A stretch of 64,000 nt of DNA from Micromonospora endolithica (GTDB lineage Bacteria > Actinomycetota > Actinomycetes > Mycobacteriales > Micromonosporaceae). The position numbers were made by a program, and so were the translations under genes. The notes beneath the pieces were generated by a model, which saw only the letters and a program-made list of their open reading frames with translations, did no database searches and was not told where the DNA came from. Shown piece after piece: positions 24,853 to 34,222 of this stretch (the stretch's first letter is position 1; the number at the start of each line of letters is the position of its first letter). The stretch is from assembly GCF_003626595.1 (NCBI RefSeq), contig NZ_RBAK01000010.1, forward strand, positions 62,001 to 126,000, in the 5' to 3' direction.

Positions 24853-26034
24853 ATGAGCACGTACCGCGAACTGTTCCGTACCCCGGAGTTCACCCCGTTG
24901 TTCGCCGGCACCTCGGTCGCCGTGGCCGCCCGCACCCTCAGCGGTCTGGCGCTCGGCACGATGGTCTACGCGGCGACCGGATCGCCGCTGCTGGCCGCGC
25001 TGAGCATGTTCGGCCCGTCCTTCGCCCAACTGCTCGGCGTGTTCACCGTCCTGTCGGCCGCCGACCGGCTCCCACCACGAGCCGCGACGGTCGGCATCGC
25101 CTGTCTCTTCGCGGCGGGAACGGCCACCCTCGCCGTGCCGGGCCTGCCGGGCTGGGGCACGGCGCTGGTCATCCTCGGCATCGGGCTGGTCAGCTCGCTC
25201 GCCGGTGGTGTGCGGTGGGCCCTGCTCGGTGAGATCCTGTCCACCGAGCGGTATCTGCTCGGCCGGTCGGTGTTCAACATGGCGGTCGGGGTGATGCAGA
25301 TCGCCGGTTTCGCGCTCGGTGGGGTGCTGGTGGCGGTGCTGACGCCCCGGCAGGCGCTGCTGGTCGCCGCCGGTCTGCACCTCGTCGCCGCCGCGGTGGC
25401 CCTGCTGGGGCTCACCACCCGCCCGCCGCGCGCCCCGGGACGGCCGTCGATCCGGCGGACGTGGCAGGTCAACGGCCGGCTGTGGGCCTCGCCGGGGCGC
25501 CGCACCACGTACCTCGCCCTGTGGGTGCCCAACGGTCTCGTGGTGGGCTGCGAGGCGCTATACGTGCCGTACGCGCCCGCCTCGGCCAGCGCGCTGTTCG
25601 TGGTGACCGCCTTCGGGATGCTCGCCGGTGACACGTTCGTCGGCCGGTTCCTGCCGCAGCGGTACCGGCACCGGCTGATCACGCCGTTGCAGGTGCTGCT
25701 GGCGGCCCCGTTCCTGCTGTTCGCACTGCCCCTGCCGCCGGGCCTGGCACTGACCGCCGCGGGGCTCGGCGCGGTCGGCTTCGGCGCCGGCCTGCTGTTG
25801 CAGGACCGCCTGCTCGCCCAGACCGACGACGAGGTCCGCGGCCAGGCGCTCGGCCTGCACTCGGCGGGCATGCTCAGCATGCACGCGGTCGGCGCGACCG
25901 TGGCCGGCGCGGTCGCGGAGTTCCTGCCGGTCGGCACCGCGATGGCCGTCATGGCGGCGGCGTCGCTGTGCGTCAGCGCCACCCTCGCCGCGGCGTTGCG
26001 CCGCCCGGTGCCGGCGCGGGTCCGCGTGGGCTGA
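24853..26034 (+). CDS. MFS transporter
   Basis: A 393-residue major facilitator protein with about 12 hydrophobic segments. It begins MSTYRELFRTPEFTPLFAGTS, a common opening of actinobacterial drug-efflux-type MFS proteins. The cytoplasmic loop between segments 6 and 7 is short and basic (TTRPPRAPGRPSIRRT). The ATG at 24853 is chosen because upstream in-frame codons overlap the divergent regulator. Neighbouring regulation by an ArsR-type protein suggests inducible export, but the substrate is unknown. Confidence 0.88.
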   Translation: MSTYRELFRTPEFTPLFAGTSVAVAARTLSGLALGTMVYAATGSPLLAALSMFGPSFAQLLGVFTVLSAADRLPPRAATVGIACLFAAGTATLAVPGLPGWGTALVILGIGLVSSLAGGVRWALLGEILSTERYLLGRSVFNMAVGVMQIAGFALGGVLVAVLTPRQALLVAAGLHLVAAAVALLGLTTRPPRAPGRPSIRRTWQVNGRLWASPGRRTTYLALWVPNGLVVGCEALYVPYAPASASALFVVTAFGMLAGDTFVGRFLPQRYRHRLITPLQVLLAAPFLLFALPLPPGLALTAAGLGAVGFGAGLLLQDRLLAQTDDEVRGQALGLHSAGMLSMHAVGATVAGAVAEFLPVGTAMAVMAAASLCVSATLAAALRRPVPARVRVG

Positions 26035-26068
26035 GCCCGGCGACGCCGGTCACGGCGGGTCGGTGCGG

Positions 26069-28027
26069 TCAGCGGGGCAGGGCGCGCAGGAAACGCTCGG
26101 TGATCGGGACCGCGGAGGAGGTGCTCGACCCGCCCTTCTCCACGAAGACGGCGAACGCCACGTCGCCCTGCCAGCCGACGAACCAGGCGTGCGTGTTCCG
26201 CGGGTCGTCGTCGTACTCGGCGGTGCCGGTCTTGCCGTGCACCGGCCCGCCGGGCACGTCGGCCAGGGCGGTGGCCGTACCGGCGGTGACCACCTCGCGC
26301 ATCATCGCGCGCAACGCGGTCAGCGACTCGGCGGCCAGCTCCGGCCCGTCGGCGGCCGGTTTCGCCGGCGCCGGGTCGAGCACCAGCCTGGGCTGCACGA
26401 ACCGCCCCCGGGCGACCGCCGCGGTGGCACCGGCCATCGCCACCGGGCTGACCACGGTGGTGCCCTGCCCGATCGCGGCGGCGGCCTGCTCGGTGGCGCC
26501 GCCGTTCGCGGAGACCTTGCCGGTGAAGGCGTCCAGGCCGAGATCCCACTGGCCCTCCAGGCCCAGTGTGCGACCGGTGGCCGCGAGCCCGTCCGGGCCG
26601 AGCTGCGGTGCCAGCGCGACGAAGGCGGTGTTGCAGGACTTGGCGAAGTCGGTGCGGAACGGCACCCTGCCGAGGGCGAAGTCGTCGGAGTTCTTGAACG
26701 ACCGGCCGTCCACCGGGTAGTTCTTCGGGCAGTTCACCGGGGCGTCGGCGGTCACCGCGCCCTTGTCCAGCAGGGCGAGCGCGCTGACCATCTTGAAGGT
26801 CGAGCCGGGCGGCACCTGGGCGGTGAGGGCGAGGTTCTCGCCGGCCGGGCCGGGGCCGTTGGCGGCGGCCAGCACGGCGCCGTCGCTGACGCGTACGGCG
26901 ACCAGCGCGGAGCGCCGTTTCTCGCCGCCCAACGCCACGTCGGCGGCCTTCTGGGTGGCCACGTCGAGGGTGGTCCGCACCGGCTGACCCGGCTGCGGCT
27001 CACGGCGGAACAGCTCGGTGCCGGTGGCGACCAGCTTCCCGTCCTCACCGGCCCGCTCGACGATCACGGTCAGCCCCGGCGCGCCCCGCAGCCGCTCGTC
27101 GAACCGGCCCTGCAGACCGCCGTGCCCGACCAGGTCGCCGGCCACGTACCGGTCGGGGAACCTGGTCAGGTCGTCGGCCTGCGCCGGGTCGACGGTGCCG
27201 AGCGCCGCCCGCGCGAACTCCCGGGTCGGCGCCAGGTCGAGGGTGTCCCCGGGGAACTTCGTGCCGGGCAGCTCGTAGATCCGCGACTTGATCTGCCGGT
27301 AGGCGTCCTCGCGCAGCGTGACCACCTCGACCAGCTGCTCCGGATCCGCGTCGGCGACGCGCTTGGGCAGGTCGGACAGGTCGACCGGCGGCACCAGCGC
27401 CGGCCGGATCGCCTTGAAGGCGGCGTCCAGCTGGCGGGTCAACCGGGGCAGGTCCTTCACCTCGCGGGGGGCCAGGCTGACCCGGATGACCGGTCGGGGC
27501 GCGATGAGCGGCTGCCCGTCGTCGTCGAGCACGGCGGCCCGCGGCCCGGTGTCGCGCCGCAGGCCGAGGCGGTCACCGCGGGTGAGCTGCTCCTGCACGA
27601 CCGCCGGCTCCCAGATCACCTGCCACGCGTCGTCGGCGGCCTGCTTGAGCCGCACCGGCCGCTCGTACGCCCACCGGGTCCCGCCCGGCAGGGTCCACTC
27701 CACCGCCACGGTGGCGGTGGCGGTGTCCCGGGTGATCTTCGGATCGCCCACCCGGCGCAGCGCCGGCGGGGTGGCCGCCAGCTCGCCGGAGAGCTCCCTG
27801 ATCTCGCGGGCCACGTCCGCCGCCGGCACCTTCGCGCCGGTCGGGTCCACGAAACCGACCGCCTGGAGGTCGCCGGAGCGCCAGCCCGACAGGAACGCCT
27901 CGACGCTCTTGGCCGGCCCGTCCTCGGACGAGCAGCCGGTGAGCGCGCCGGCGACCAGCGCGGTCACGGTGAGCAACGTCAGCGCCGGGTGTGATCGACG
28001 GCGGCCACGGGGGTACGACAGGTGCAT
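26069..28027 (-). CDS. Class B penicillin-binding protein with MecA_N domain
   Basis: A 652-residue transpeptidase anchored outside the membrane. The N-terminus is a signal peptide with a lipobox-like ALTGC (C32). An NTF2-like MecA_N domain (about 35-150), a dimerisation domain (about 160-330) and the transpeptidase domain follow. Active-site motifs: S409-T-F-K412, S464-C-N466 and K599-T-G601. This architecture is shared with low-affinity PBPs such as PBP2a and the actinobacterial PbpA-related group, so natural beta-lactam tolerance is possible but unproven. Convergent with the MFS gene; upstream is the NAD-GDH promoter region. Confidence 0.93.
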   Translation of the reverse strand: MHLSYPRGRRRSHPALTLLTVTALVAGALTGCSSEDGPAKSVEAFLSGWRSGDLQAVGFVDPTGAKVPAADVAREIRELSGELAATPPALRRVGDPKITRDTATATVAVEWTLPGGTRWAYERPVRLKQAADDAWQVIWEPAVVQEQLTRGDRLGLRRDTGPRAAVLDDDGQPLIAPRPVIRVSLAPREVKDLPRLTRQLDAAFKAIRPALVPPVDLSDLPKRVADADPEQLVEVVTLREDAYRQIKSRIYELPGTKFPGDTLDLAPTREFARAALGTVDPAQADDLTRFPDRYVAGDLVGHGGLQGRFDERLRGAPGLTVIVERAGEDGKLVATGTELFRREPQPGQPVRTTLDVATQKAADVALGGEKRRSALVAVRVSDGAVLAAANGPGPAGENLALTAQVPPGSTFKMVSALALLDKGAVTADAPVNCPKNYPVDGRSFKNSDDFALGRVPFRTDFAKSCNTAFVALAPQLGPDGLAATGRTLGLEGQWDLGLDAFTGKVSANGGATEQAAAAIGQGTTVVSPVAMAGATAAVARGRFVQPRLVLDPAPAKPAADGPELAAESLTALRAMMREVVTAGTATALADVPGGPVHGKTGTAEYDDDPRNTHAWFVGWQGDVAFAVFVEKGGSSTSSAVPITERFLRALPR

Positions 28028-28207
28028 GGAGCGGTCCCTCCGGAATCAGGCTTCCTGCACGGTAGTACGCGCCGGTGGGCCGCACCGCCCCGTGTGCGCG
28101 ACCACGGGGGCCACCGCAAGACGTGGACGCCGCGGGGTGATGAACAACACCAGGCGGGGTACTCCGGGACCGGCCAACCTCCTACCCGCAACGGGTGAAG
28201 GGACAGA

Positions 28208-28221
28208 GTCCGGATCCGGAC
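28208..28221. promoter_or_regulatory. Perfect 14-bp palindrome upstream of NAD-glutamate dehydrogenase
   Basis: GTCCGGATCCGGAC lies about 100 bp before the gdh start in the 291-bp gap between divergent pbp and gdh genes. It could be a regulator site; in DNA this GC-rich a chance palindrome is not excluded. Confidence 0.3.
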
Positions 28222-28318
28222 GTCCGCACTGTGGTCCGCCGACCAAGGGGCACAACGGCAGGGCCTAGGCTGGCGGCAGAGTGACCCACAACGCGGTGGG
28301 TCGAGGGGAGTGGCACCG

Positions 28319-31300
28319 ATGGACCGGCGTCCGGCTATCAAACCGGGACCCGACCTCCGGCAGGATGACACCGGCCGGGACGACGACAGCTTCGATTCGG
28401 CGACCGACGGGGACGGTTACGACCGTCTCGCTACGGGAGCGACCGGGATGACCGGTTCGAGTATCGACACGATCTACGATCTGGGTCTGCCCACCGAAGC
28501 GCTGACCGACGACGTGGACTCCGAACTCGACGAGCCGGTACCCAATGCCGAGCGCCTGGTGGCCCAGGCGGTCGCGCTCGCCGGAGAAGACCACGACGCG
28601 GCGACCCTGGTCGGCCGCTTCTGGCGGTTCGCGCCGGACGAGGAGCTGATCGGCTTCACCGCCGAGGAGATGCTCGACGCCGCCCGGGCGCACCGGGACC
28701 TGGCCCAGCAGCGGGTGCCGGGCGAGCTGAAGCTGCGCATCCACGAGCCCGACGCCGACCAGCACCACACGGTGATCGAGATCGTCACCGACGACATGCC
28801 GTTCCTGGTCGACTCGGTCACCGCCCTGCTCAACGCGCACCACCTGGACGTGCACCTGCTGGTGCACCCGCTGGTGGTGGTGCGCCGCGAGCCGCTGGGC
28901 CGGCTGACCGAGGTCTCCGCCGACGTGGAGCCCGACGACGCGATCGCGGGCGACCTGGTGGAGAGCTGGATGCGGGTCGAGATCGACCCGGTCCGGGACC
29001 CGGCCGAGCGGGAGAAGTTGCGCCGTGAGCTGCAACGGGTGCTCACCGACGTGCGGGAGGCCGTCGAGGACTGGCCGAAGATGCGGCAGCGCGCGCTCGC
29101 CTTCGCCGACGAGCTGGCCTCCGCCCGGACCAGTGACAACCGCCCGCCGGTGCCGGAGAAGGACATCACCGACTCGGTGGAGCTGCTGCGCTGGCTGGCC
29201 CACGACCACTTCACGTTCCTCGGCTACCGGGAGTACAAGCTGGTCGACGCGCCCGCCGAGGGCGACGCGGCCGGGGAGCCGGGCGGCAAGGCGCTGGAGG
29301 CGGTGCTCGGCACCGGCCTGGGCATCCTGCGCTCGGACTCCACCGACCCCCGCTCGCTGTCGTCGATGACGCCGGAGGCGCACGAGAAGGTCACCGAGAA
29401 GCGGCTGCTGATCATCACGAAGGCCAACTCCCGGGCTACCGTGCACCGTTCGGCCTACCTGGACTACATCGGCTTCAAGATCTTCAACGAGGCCGGCGAG
29501 GTGGTGGGTGAGCGACGCTTCCTGGGCCTGTTCTCCACCGCCGCGTACCGGACCAGCGTGCAGGAGTTGCCGGTGGTCCGGCGCAAGGTCGCCGAGGTGC
29601 TGGACCGCTCGGGTCTGAGCCTGCGCAGCCACTCCGGCAAGGACCTGTTGCAGATCCTGGAGACCTACCCGCGCGACGAGCTGTTCCAGATCAAGACCGA
29701 CGACCTCTATCACGCGGTGATCGGCGTGCTCCGGATGGCCGGCCGCCGGCAGCTGCGGGTCTTCCTGCGCCGGGACGCGTACGGGCGGTTCATCTCCTGC
29801 CTGATCTACCTGCCCCGGGACCGGTTCACCACCCAGAACCGGCTGCGCATGCAGGACATCCTGCTCCGCGAGCTGAACGGCGTCGGGGTGGACTACACCA
29901 CCCGGGTCACCGAGTCGATGCTCGCCCGGGTGCACTTCATCGTCCGGACCGACCCGACCCGGCCGCCGGGGGACATCGACGCCGACCTGCTCGCCGAGGA
30001 ACTGGCCGACGCCACCCGGCTGTGGGACGACGACTACCGCCTGGTGCTGGAGCGCAAGCTCGGCGACGAGCAGGCCAAGCACCTGTTCAGCCGGTACGCC
30101 GACGCGTTCCCCGAGGGCTACAAGGACGGGCACACGCCGTACGAGGCGATGAAGGACCTGGCCAAGCTGGAGCTGCTGGAGGAGCCCGGCCAGCTGGAGA
30201 TGCACCTGTTCCGCAAGCAGCTCGCGCCGCGCGTGAACGGCGGCGGCCGGTCCGTCGAGATCGACGAGTCGATGGACGTGCGGTTCAAGGTATACCGCTA
30301 CGGCGAGCCGATGATGCTCTCCGCGGTGCTTCCGGTGCTGCACTCGCTCGGGGTGAAGGTGGTCGACGAGCACCCGTACGAGGTGGACCGGATCGACGGC
30401 CGGGTCTACCTGTACGACTTCGGGCTGCGCCTGCCCGAGGGGCACCAGGAGCTGGCCGAGGTGCGCCCGCACGTGGAGAACGCCTTCGCGGCGGCGTGGC
30501 GGGGCGAGGCCGAGGTGGACGGCTTCAACGAGCTGGTCCTGCGCGGCGGCCTCACCTGGCGGCAGGTGGTGGTGCTGCGCGCGTACGCGAAGTACCTGCG
30601 CCAGGCGGGCACGGTCTTCTCCCAGGAGTACATGGAGTCGACCTTCATCGCCTACCCGCGGATCGCGGCGCTGCTGGTGGACCTCTTCGAGGTGCGGTTC
30701 GCGCCCGGCCTGTCCGACGCCGAGCAGCGGCAGCGACGCAGCGCCGACCTGGTGACCGAGATCCGGACCGCCCTCGACGAGGTGGCCAGCCTGGACCAGG
30801 ACCGGATCCTGCGGTCGTACCTGACGTTGATCCAGGCCACCCTGCGGACCAGCTTCTACCAGAAGCGCGCCGACGGGCGGCCGAAGTCCTACGTCGCGCT
30901 CAAGCTGGACCCGCAGGCCATCCCGGACCTGCCGGCGCCCCGGCCCAAGTTCGAGATCTTCGTCTACTCGCCCCGCTTCGAGGGTGTGCACCTGCGGTTC
31001 GGGCCGGTGGCCCGGGGCGGGCTGCGCTGGTCCGACCGCCGGGAGGACTTCCGCACCGAGGTCCTCGGCCTGGTCAAGGCACAGATGGTGAAGAACGCCG
31101 TGATCGTGCCGGTCGGCGCCAAGGGTGGCTTCGTGCTGAAGCAGAAGCCGGGGGACCGGGACGAGGCGGTCGTCTGCTACAAGGAGTTCATCTCCGCCCT
31201 GCTGGACGTCACGGACAACATCGCCAGCGGTGAGATCGTGCCGCCGGAGGACGTGGTCCGGCACGACGGCGACGACCCGTACATGGTGGTCGCGGCGGAC

Positions 31301-33400
31301 AAGGGCACGGCGACGTTCTCCGACATCGCCAACGAGATCTCCACCGCGCACGACTTCTGGCTGGGCGACGCGTTCGCCTCCGGCGGTTCGGCGGGCTACG
31401 ACCACAAGAAGATGGGCATCACCGCCCGGGGCGCCTGGGAGTCGGTGAAGCGGCACTTCCGGGAGCTGGGCCACGACACCCAGAGCCAGGACTTCACCGT
31501 GACCGGTGTCGGCGACATGTCCGGCGACGTGTTCGGCAACGGGATGCTCCTGTCGGAGCACATCCGGCTGGTGGCCGCCTTCGACCACCGGCACATCTTC
31601 CTCGACCCGGACCCGGACGCCGCCACCTCGTACGCGGAGCGCAAGCGGTTGTTCGACCTGCCCCGGTCGTCGTGGGAGGACTACAACACCGAGTTGATCT
31701 CGGCCGGCGGCGGGATCTACCCGCGTACCGCCAAGTCGGTGCCGATCTCGCCGCAGGTCCGCGCGTCGCTCGGCCTGGACGACGACGTCGCGCAGCTCTC
31801 GCCGCAGGAGCTGATGAAGGCGATCCTCACCGCGCCGGTCGACCTGTTCTGGAACGGCGGCATCGGTACCTACGTGAAGGCGTCCAGCCAGACCAACGCG
31901 GAGGTGGGCGACAAGTCCAACGACGCGATCCGGGTGGACGGCCGGAGCATGCGCTGCCGGGTGGTCGGCGAGGGCGGCAACCTGGGCTGGACCCAGCTCG
32001 GCCGGATCGAGTACGCGCTGACCGGCGGTCGGATCTACACCGACTTCATCGACAACGCGGCCGGGGTGGACTGCTCCGACCACGAGGTGAACATCAAGAT
32101 CCTGCTGAACACGGCGGTCGCCGACGGGGAGCTGGACGTCGCCGAGCGGGACGAGCTGCTCGCCCAGATGACCGACGAGGTCGCCGAGCTGGTGCTGCGG
32201 GACAACTACGACCAGGCGCGGGCGATCAACAACGCGCAGGCGCAGGCCGCCTCGCTGCTCCCGGTGCACCGGCGCATGATCACCGATCTGGAGCGCTCCG
32301 GCGCCCTGGACCGGGCGCTGGAGGCGCTGCCGCCGGACGACGAGCTGGCGGTGCGGACCGAGTCCGGGCTGACCGCGCCGGAGTTCGCGGTGCTGCTCGC
32401 GTACGTCAAGATCGTCCTGGAGCGGGACATCCTCGCCGACGGGCTGGCCGACGAGGCGTGGACCACCGATGTCCTGGTGAACTACTTCCCGACGCCGATG
32501 CGGCAGCGGTTCGCCGACCGGATGTCCCGGCACCGCCTGCGCCGGGAGATCGTCACCACGGTGCTGGTCAACGAGGCGATCAACCGGGGTGGCATCTCGT
32601 TCGTCTTCCGGGTGGTCGAGGAGACCGCCGCCTCGCCGGCGGACGTGATCCGCGCGTTCGTGGTGGTCCGGGAGGTGTTCGGGCTGCGCGAGCTGTGGGA
32701 CGCGGTGGAGGCGCTGGACAACCGGGTCGCGCCCGAGTTGCAGACCAACGTCTACCTGGACACCCGGCGGCTGGTCGACCGCGCGGTGCGGTGGCTGGTG
32801 ACCAACCGCCGCTCGCCGATCGACGTCCCGGCCGAGATCCAGCGGCTGCGCGACGGGGTGGCCCGGCTCCTGCCCGGAATGGAGAACCTGTTCTACGGCG
32901 GCGAGCGGGAGGCCATCGCGGCGCACATCGAGTCGATGGCCGCCAAGGGTCTGCCCCGCGACCTGGCCGAGCGGGTGGTCCGGCTGATGTACAGCTTCGG
33001 CCTGCTCGACGTGGTGGAGACCGCCACCCGCAGCGGCCGGGACGTCGGCGAGGTGGCCTCGGTCTACTTCGTGCTGTCCGACCGGTTCCGGGTCGACTCG
33101 CTGCTGTCGAAGATCTCCCTGCTGCCCCGGGAGGACCGCTGGCAGACGCTGGCCCGGATGGCGTTGCGCTACGACCTGTACGCCGCGCTGGCCGCGCTCA
33201 CCGCCGAGGTGCTCGACTCCACCCCGGAGAGCCTGCCCCCGCACGAGCGGGTGCAGCAGTGGGAACAGTCCAACGCCACCTCGATCCACCGCGCCCACCG
33301 GGCGATGGGGGAGTTCGACGAGTCGCGGGCGGACCTCGCCGCCCTGTCCGTGCTGCTGCGGCAGATCCGTACCCTGGTGCGGACCTCCGCGGCGGCCTGA
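28319..33400 (+). CDS. gdh: NAD-specific glutamate dehydrogenase, large (~180 kDa) class
   Basis: A 1,693-residue enzyme of the L_180 family, oxidising glutamate to 2-oxoglutarate and ammonia with NAD. It has a long N-terminal ACT-like regulatory region (about 1-700), a catalytic GDH core (about 700-1230; ARGGLRWSDRREDFRTEVLG, AKGGFVLKQKPGD with the lysine, GVGDMSGDVFGNGMLLSEHI) and a C-terminal helical region. The length is about 100 residues above the Streptomyces enzyme, mostly in the acidic N-terminus. The ATG at 28319 has GAGGGGAG 8 bases upstream; a GTG at 28310 is possible. Catabolic role, probably allosterically controlled. Confidence 0.96.
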   Translation: MDRRPAIKPGPDLRQDDTGRDDDSFDSATDGDGYDRLATGATGMTGSSIDTIYDLGLPTEALTDDVDSELDEPVPNAERLVAQAVALAGEDHDAATLVGRFWRFAPDEELIGFTAEEMLDAARAHRDLAQQRVPGELKLRIHEPDADQHHTVIEIVTDDMPFLVDSVTALLNAHHLDVHLLVHPLVVVRREPLGRLTEVSADVEPDDAIAGDLVESWMRVEIDPVRDPAEREKLRRELQRVLTDVREAVEDWPKMRQRALAFADELASARTSDNRPPVPEKDITDSVELLRWLAHDHFTFLGYREYKLVDAPAEGDAAGEPGGKALEAVLGTGLGILRSDSTDPRSLSSMTPEAHEKVTEKRLLIITKANSRATVHRSAYLDYIGFKIFNEAGEVVGERRFLGLFSTAAYRTSVQELPVVRRKVAEVLDRSGLSLRSHSGKDLLQILETYPRDELFQIKTDDLYHAVIGVLRMAGRRQLRVFLRRDAYGRFISCLIYLPRDRFTTQNRLRMQDILLRELNGVGVDYTTRVTESMLARVHFIVRTDPTRPPGDIDADLLAEELADATRLWDDDYRLVLERKLGDEQAKHLFSRYADAFPEGYKDGHTPYEAMKDLAKLELLEEPGQLEMHLFRKQLAPRVNGGGRSVEIDESMDVRFKVYRYGEPMMLSAVLPVLHSLGVKVVDEHPYEVDRIDGRVYLYDFGLRLPEGHQELAEVRPHVENAFAAAWRGEAEVDGFNELVLRGGLTWRQVVVLRAYAKYLRQAGTVFSQEYMESTFIAYPRIAALLVDLFEVRFAPGLSDAEQRQRRSADLVTEIRTALDEVASLDQDRILRSYLTLIQATLRTSFYQKRADGRPKSYVALKLDPQAIPDLPAPRPKFEIFVYSPRFEGVHLRFGPVARGGLRWSDRREDFRTEVLGLVKAQMVKNAVIVPVGAKGGFVLKQKPGDRDEAVVCYKEFISALLDVTDNIASGEIVPPEDVVRHDGDDPYMVVAADKGTATFSDIANEISTAHDFWLGDAFASGGSAGYDHKKMGITARGAWESVKRHFRELGHDTQSQDFTVTGVGDMSGDVFGNGMLLSEHIRLVAAFDHRHIFLDPDPDAATSYAERKRLFDLPRSSWEDYNTELISAGGGIYPRTAKSVPISPQVRASLGLDDDVAQLSPQELMKAILTAPVDLFWNGGIGTYVKASSQTNAEVGDKSNDAIRVDGRSMRCRVVGEGGNLGWTQLGRIEYALTGGRIYTDFIDNAAGVDCSDHEVNIKILLNTAVADGELDVAERDELLAQMTDEVAELVLRDNYDQARAINNAQAQAASLLPVHRRMITDLERSGALDRALEALPPDDELAVRTESGLTAPEFAVLLAYVKIVLERDILADGLADEAWTTDVLVNYFPTPMRQRFADRMSRHRLRREIVTTVLVNEAINRGGISFVFRVVEETAASPADVIRAFVVVREVFGLRELWDAVEALDNRVAPELQTNVYLDTRRLVDRAVRWLVTNRRSPIDVPAEIQRLRDGVARLLPGMENLFYGGEREAIAAHIESMAAKGLPRDLAERVVRLMYSFGLLDVVETATRSGRDVGEVASVYFVLSDRFRVDSLLSKISLLPREDRWQTLARMALRYDLYAALAALTAEVLDSTPESLPPHERVQQWEQSNATSIHRAHRAMGEFDESRADLAALSVLLRQIRTLVRTSAAA

Positions 33401-33419
33401 CAAGCGGCACCTGTTCAGG

Positions 33420-33462
33420 ACGCGGCCCGGCCGGTCGGGACCACCGACCAGCCGGGCCGCGT
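33420..33462. terminator. Bidirectional hairpin between gdh and sortase genes
   Basis: ACGCGGCCCGGC (33420-33431) pairs perfectly with GCCGGGCCGCGT (33451-33462), with a second stem (CGGTCGG/CGACC) in the loop. It lies between convergent genes. Confidence 0.8.
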
Positions 33463-33493
33463 CGCGTGTTCCGCCGGGCCCCCGCGCCCGGCC

Positions 33494-34222
33494 TCACTCC
33501 GCCAGGCCGGCGAAGACGACCACGTTGTCCGGGTAGCCGCCGGCCGCCGCGTCGAAGACCCCGCCGCAGGTGACGACCCGCAGGCCGGGCCGGTCGGCCG
33601 GACCGTAGACCAGCTCGGTGGGGAAGGCGTCCTTCGGGTACGCCCGCACCGCCTCGACGGTGAACGTCACCTGCCGTCCGTCGGCGCGGGTGACGGTGAC
33701 CGGGTCACCGGGCTGCGTCGCACCGAGAGAGAAGAAGACCGCCGGACCGATCTTGGCCGAGTCGACGTGGCCGACGATCACGGCGTTGCCCACCTCGCCC
33801 GGGCTGACGCCGTTGCCGTACCAGCCGGCGAGCTGTGCCTGCTCCAGCGGCGGGACCTCCACGGTGCCGTCCGGGTTGGTGCCGAGGGACATGACCGAGG
33901 CGTCCACCCCGATGCGGGGGATGGTGATCTTCGTGGGGGCGGAACGGGGGAGCCCGGTGGCCTTCGGCCGGGGGTCGGCCGCCATGTCCGGATCGGTACC
34001 GTCGACGCCCGGCAGGTCGGCCACGGCCGGCGCGGTCACGTCGGGCCCGGCCTGGGCGAGCGGCTGCGGGGGGAGGGGAGCGGGTGCGGTCCTCAGCGAG
34101 GCGCCGACCATGCCGGCGCCCACCATCGCGAGTACGACGACGACGGCCGCGCCGGCGGCGCGCCACGGTCTCCCGTGACGGCCGCCGGCCAGTGCCGTCG
34201 TCGCCTCAGGCGAAGGACTCAT
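33494..34222 (-). CDS. Sortase (class F-like)
   Basis: A 242-residue membrane-anchored transpeptidase that attaches surface proteins to the cell wall. One N-terminal membrane segment (about 22-44) is followed by a proline-rich linker and the sortase domain (about 95-242). The catalytic histidine is H152 in VIVGHVDSAKIGP and the cysteine is C219 in LRVVTCGGVFDAA. The family arginine is not obvious: the usual place after GGY reads P (GGYPDNVVVFAG). Its start overlaps the 3' end of the upstream surface-protein gene by 17 bp, so the two are co-translated and the surface protein is the probable substrate. Confidence 0.85.
   Translation of the reverse strand: MSPSPEATTALAGGRHGRPWRAAGAAVVVVLAMVGAGMVGASLRTAPAPLPPQPLAQAGPDVTAPAVADLPGVDGTDPDMAADPRPKATGLPRSAPTKITIPRIGVDASVMSLGTNPDGTVEVPPLEQAQLAGWYGNGVSPGEVGNAVIVGHVDSAKIGPAVFFSLGATQPGDPVTVTRADGRQVTFTVEAVRAYPKDAFPTELVYGPADRPGLRVVTCGGVFDAAAGGYPDNVVVFAGLAE

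Noticed and set aside
28265..33403. A 1,712-codon open frame antisense to NAD-glutamate dehydrogenase
   Set aside because: It mirrors the sense gene, has no domain resemblance, and such frames are expected opposite very GC-rich genes.
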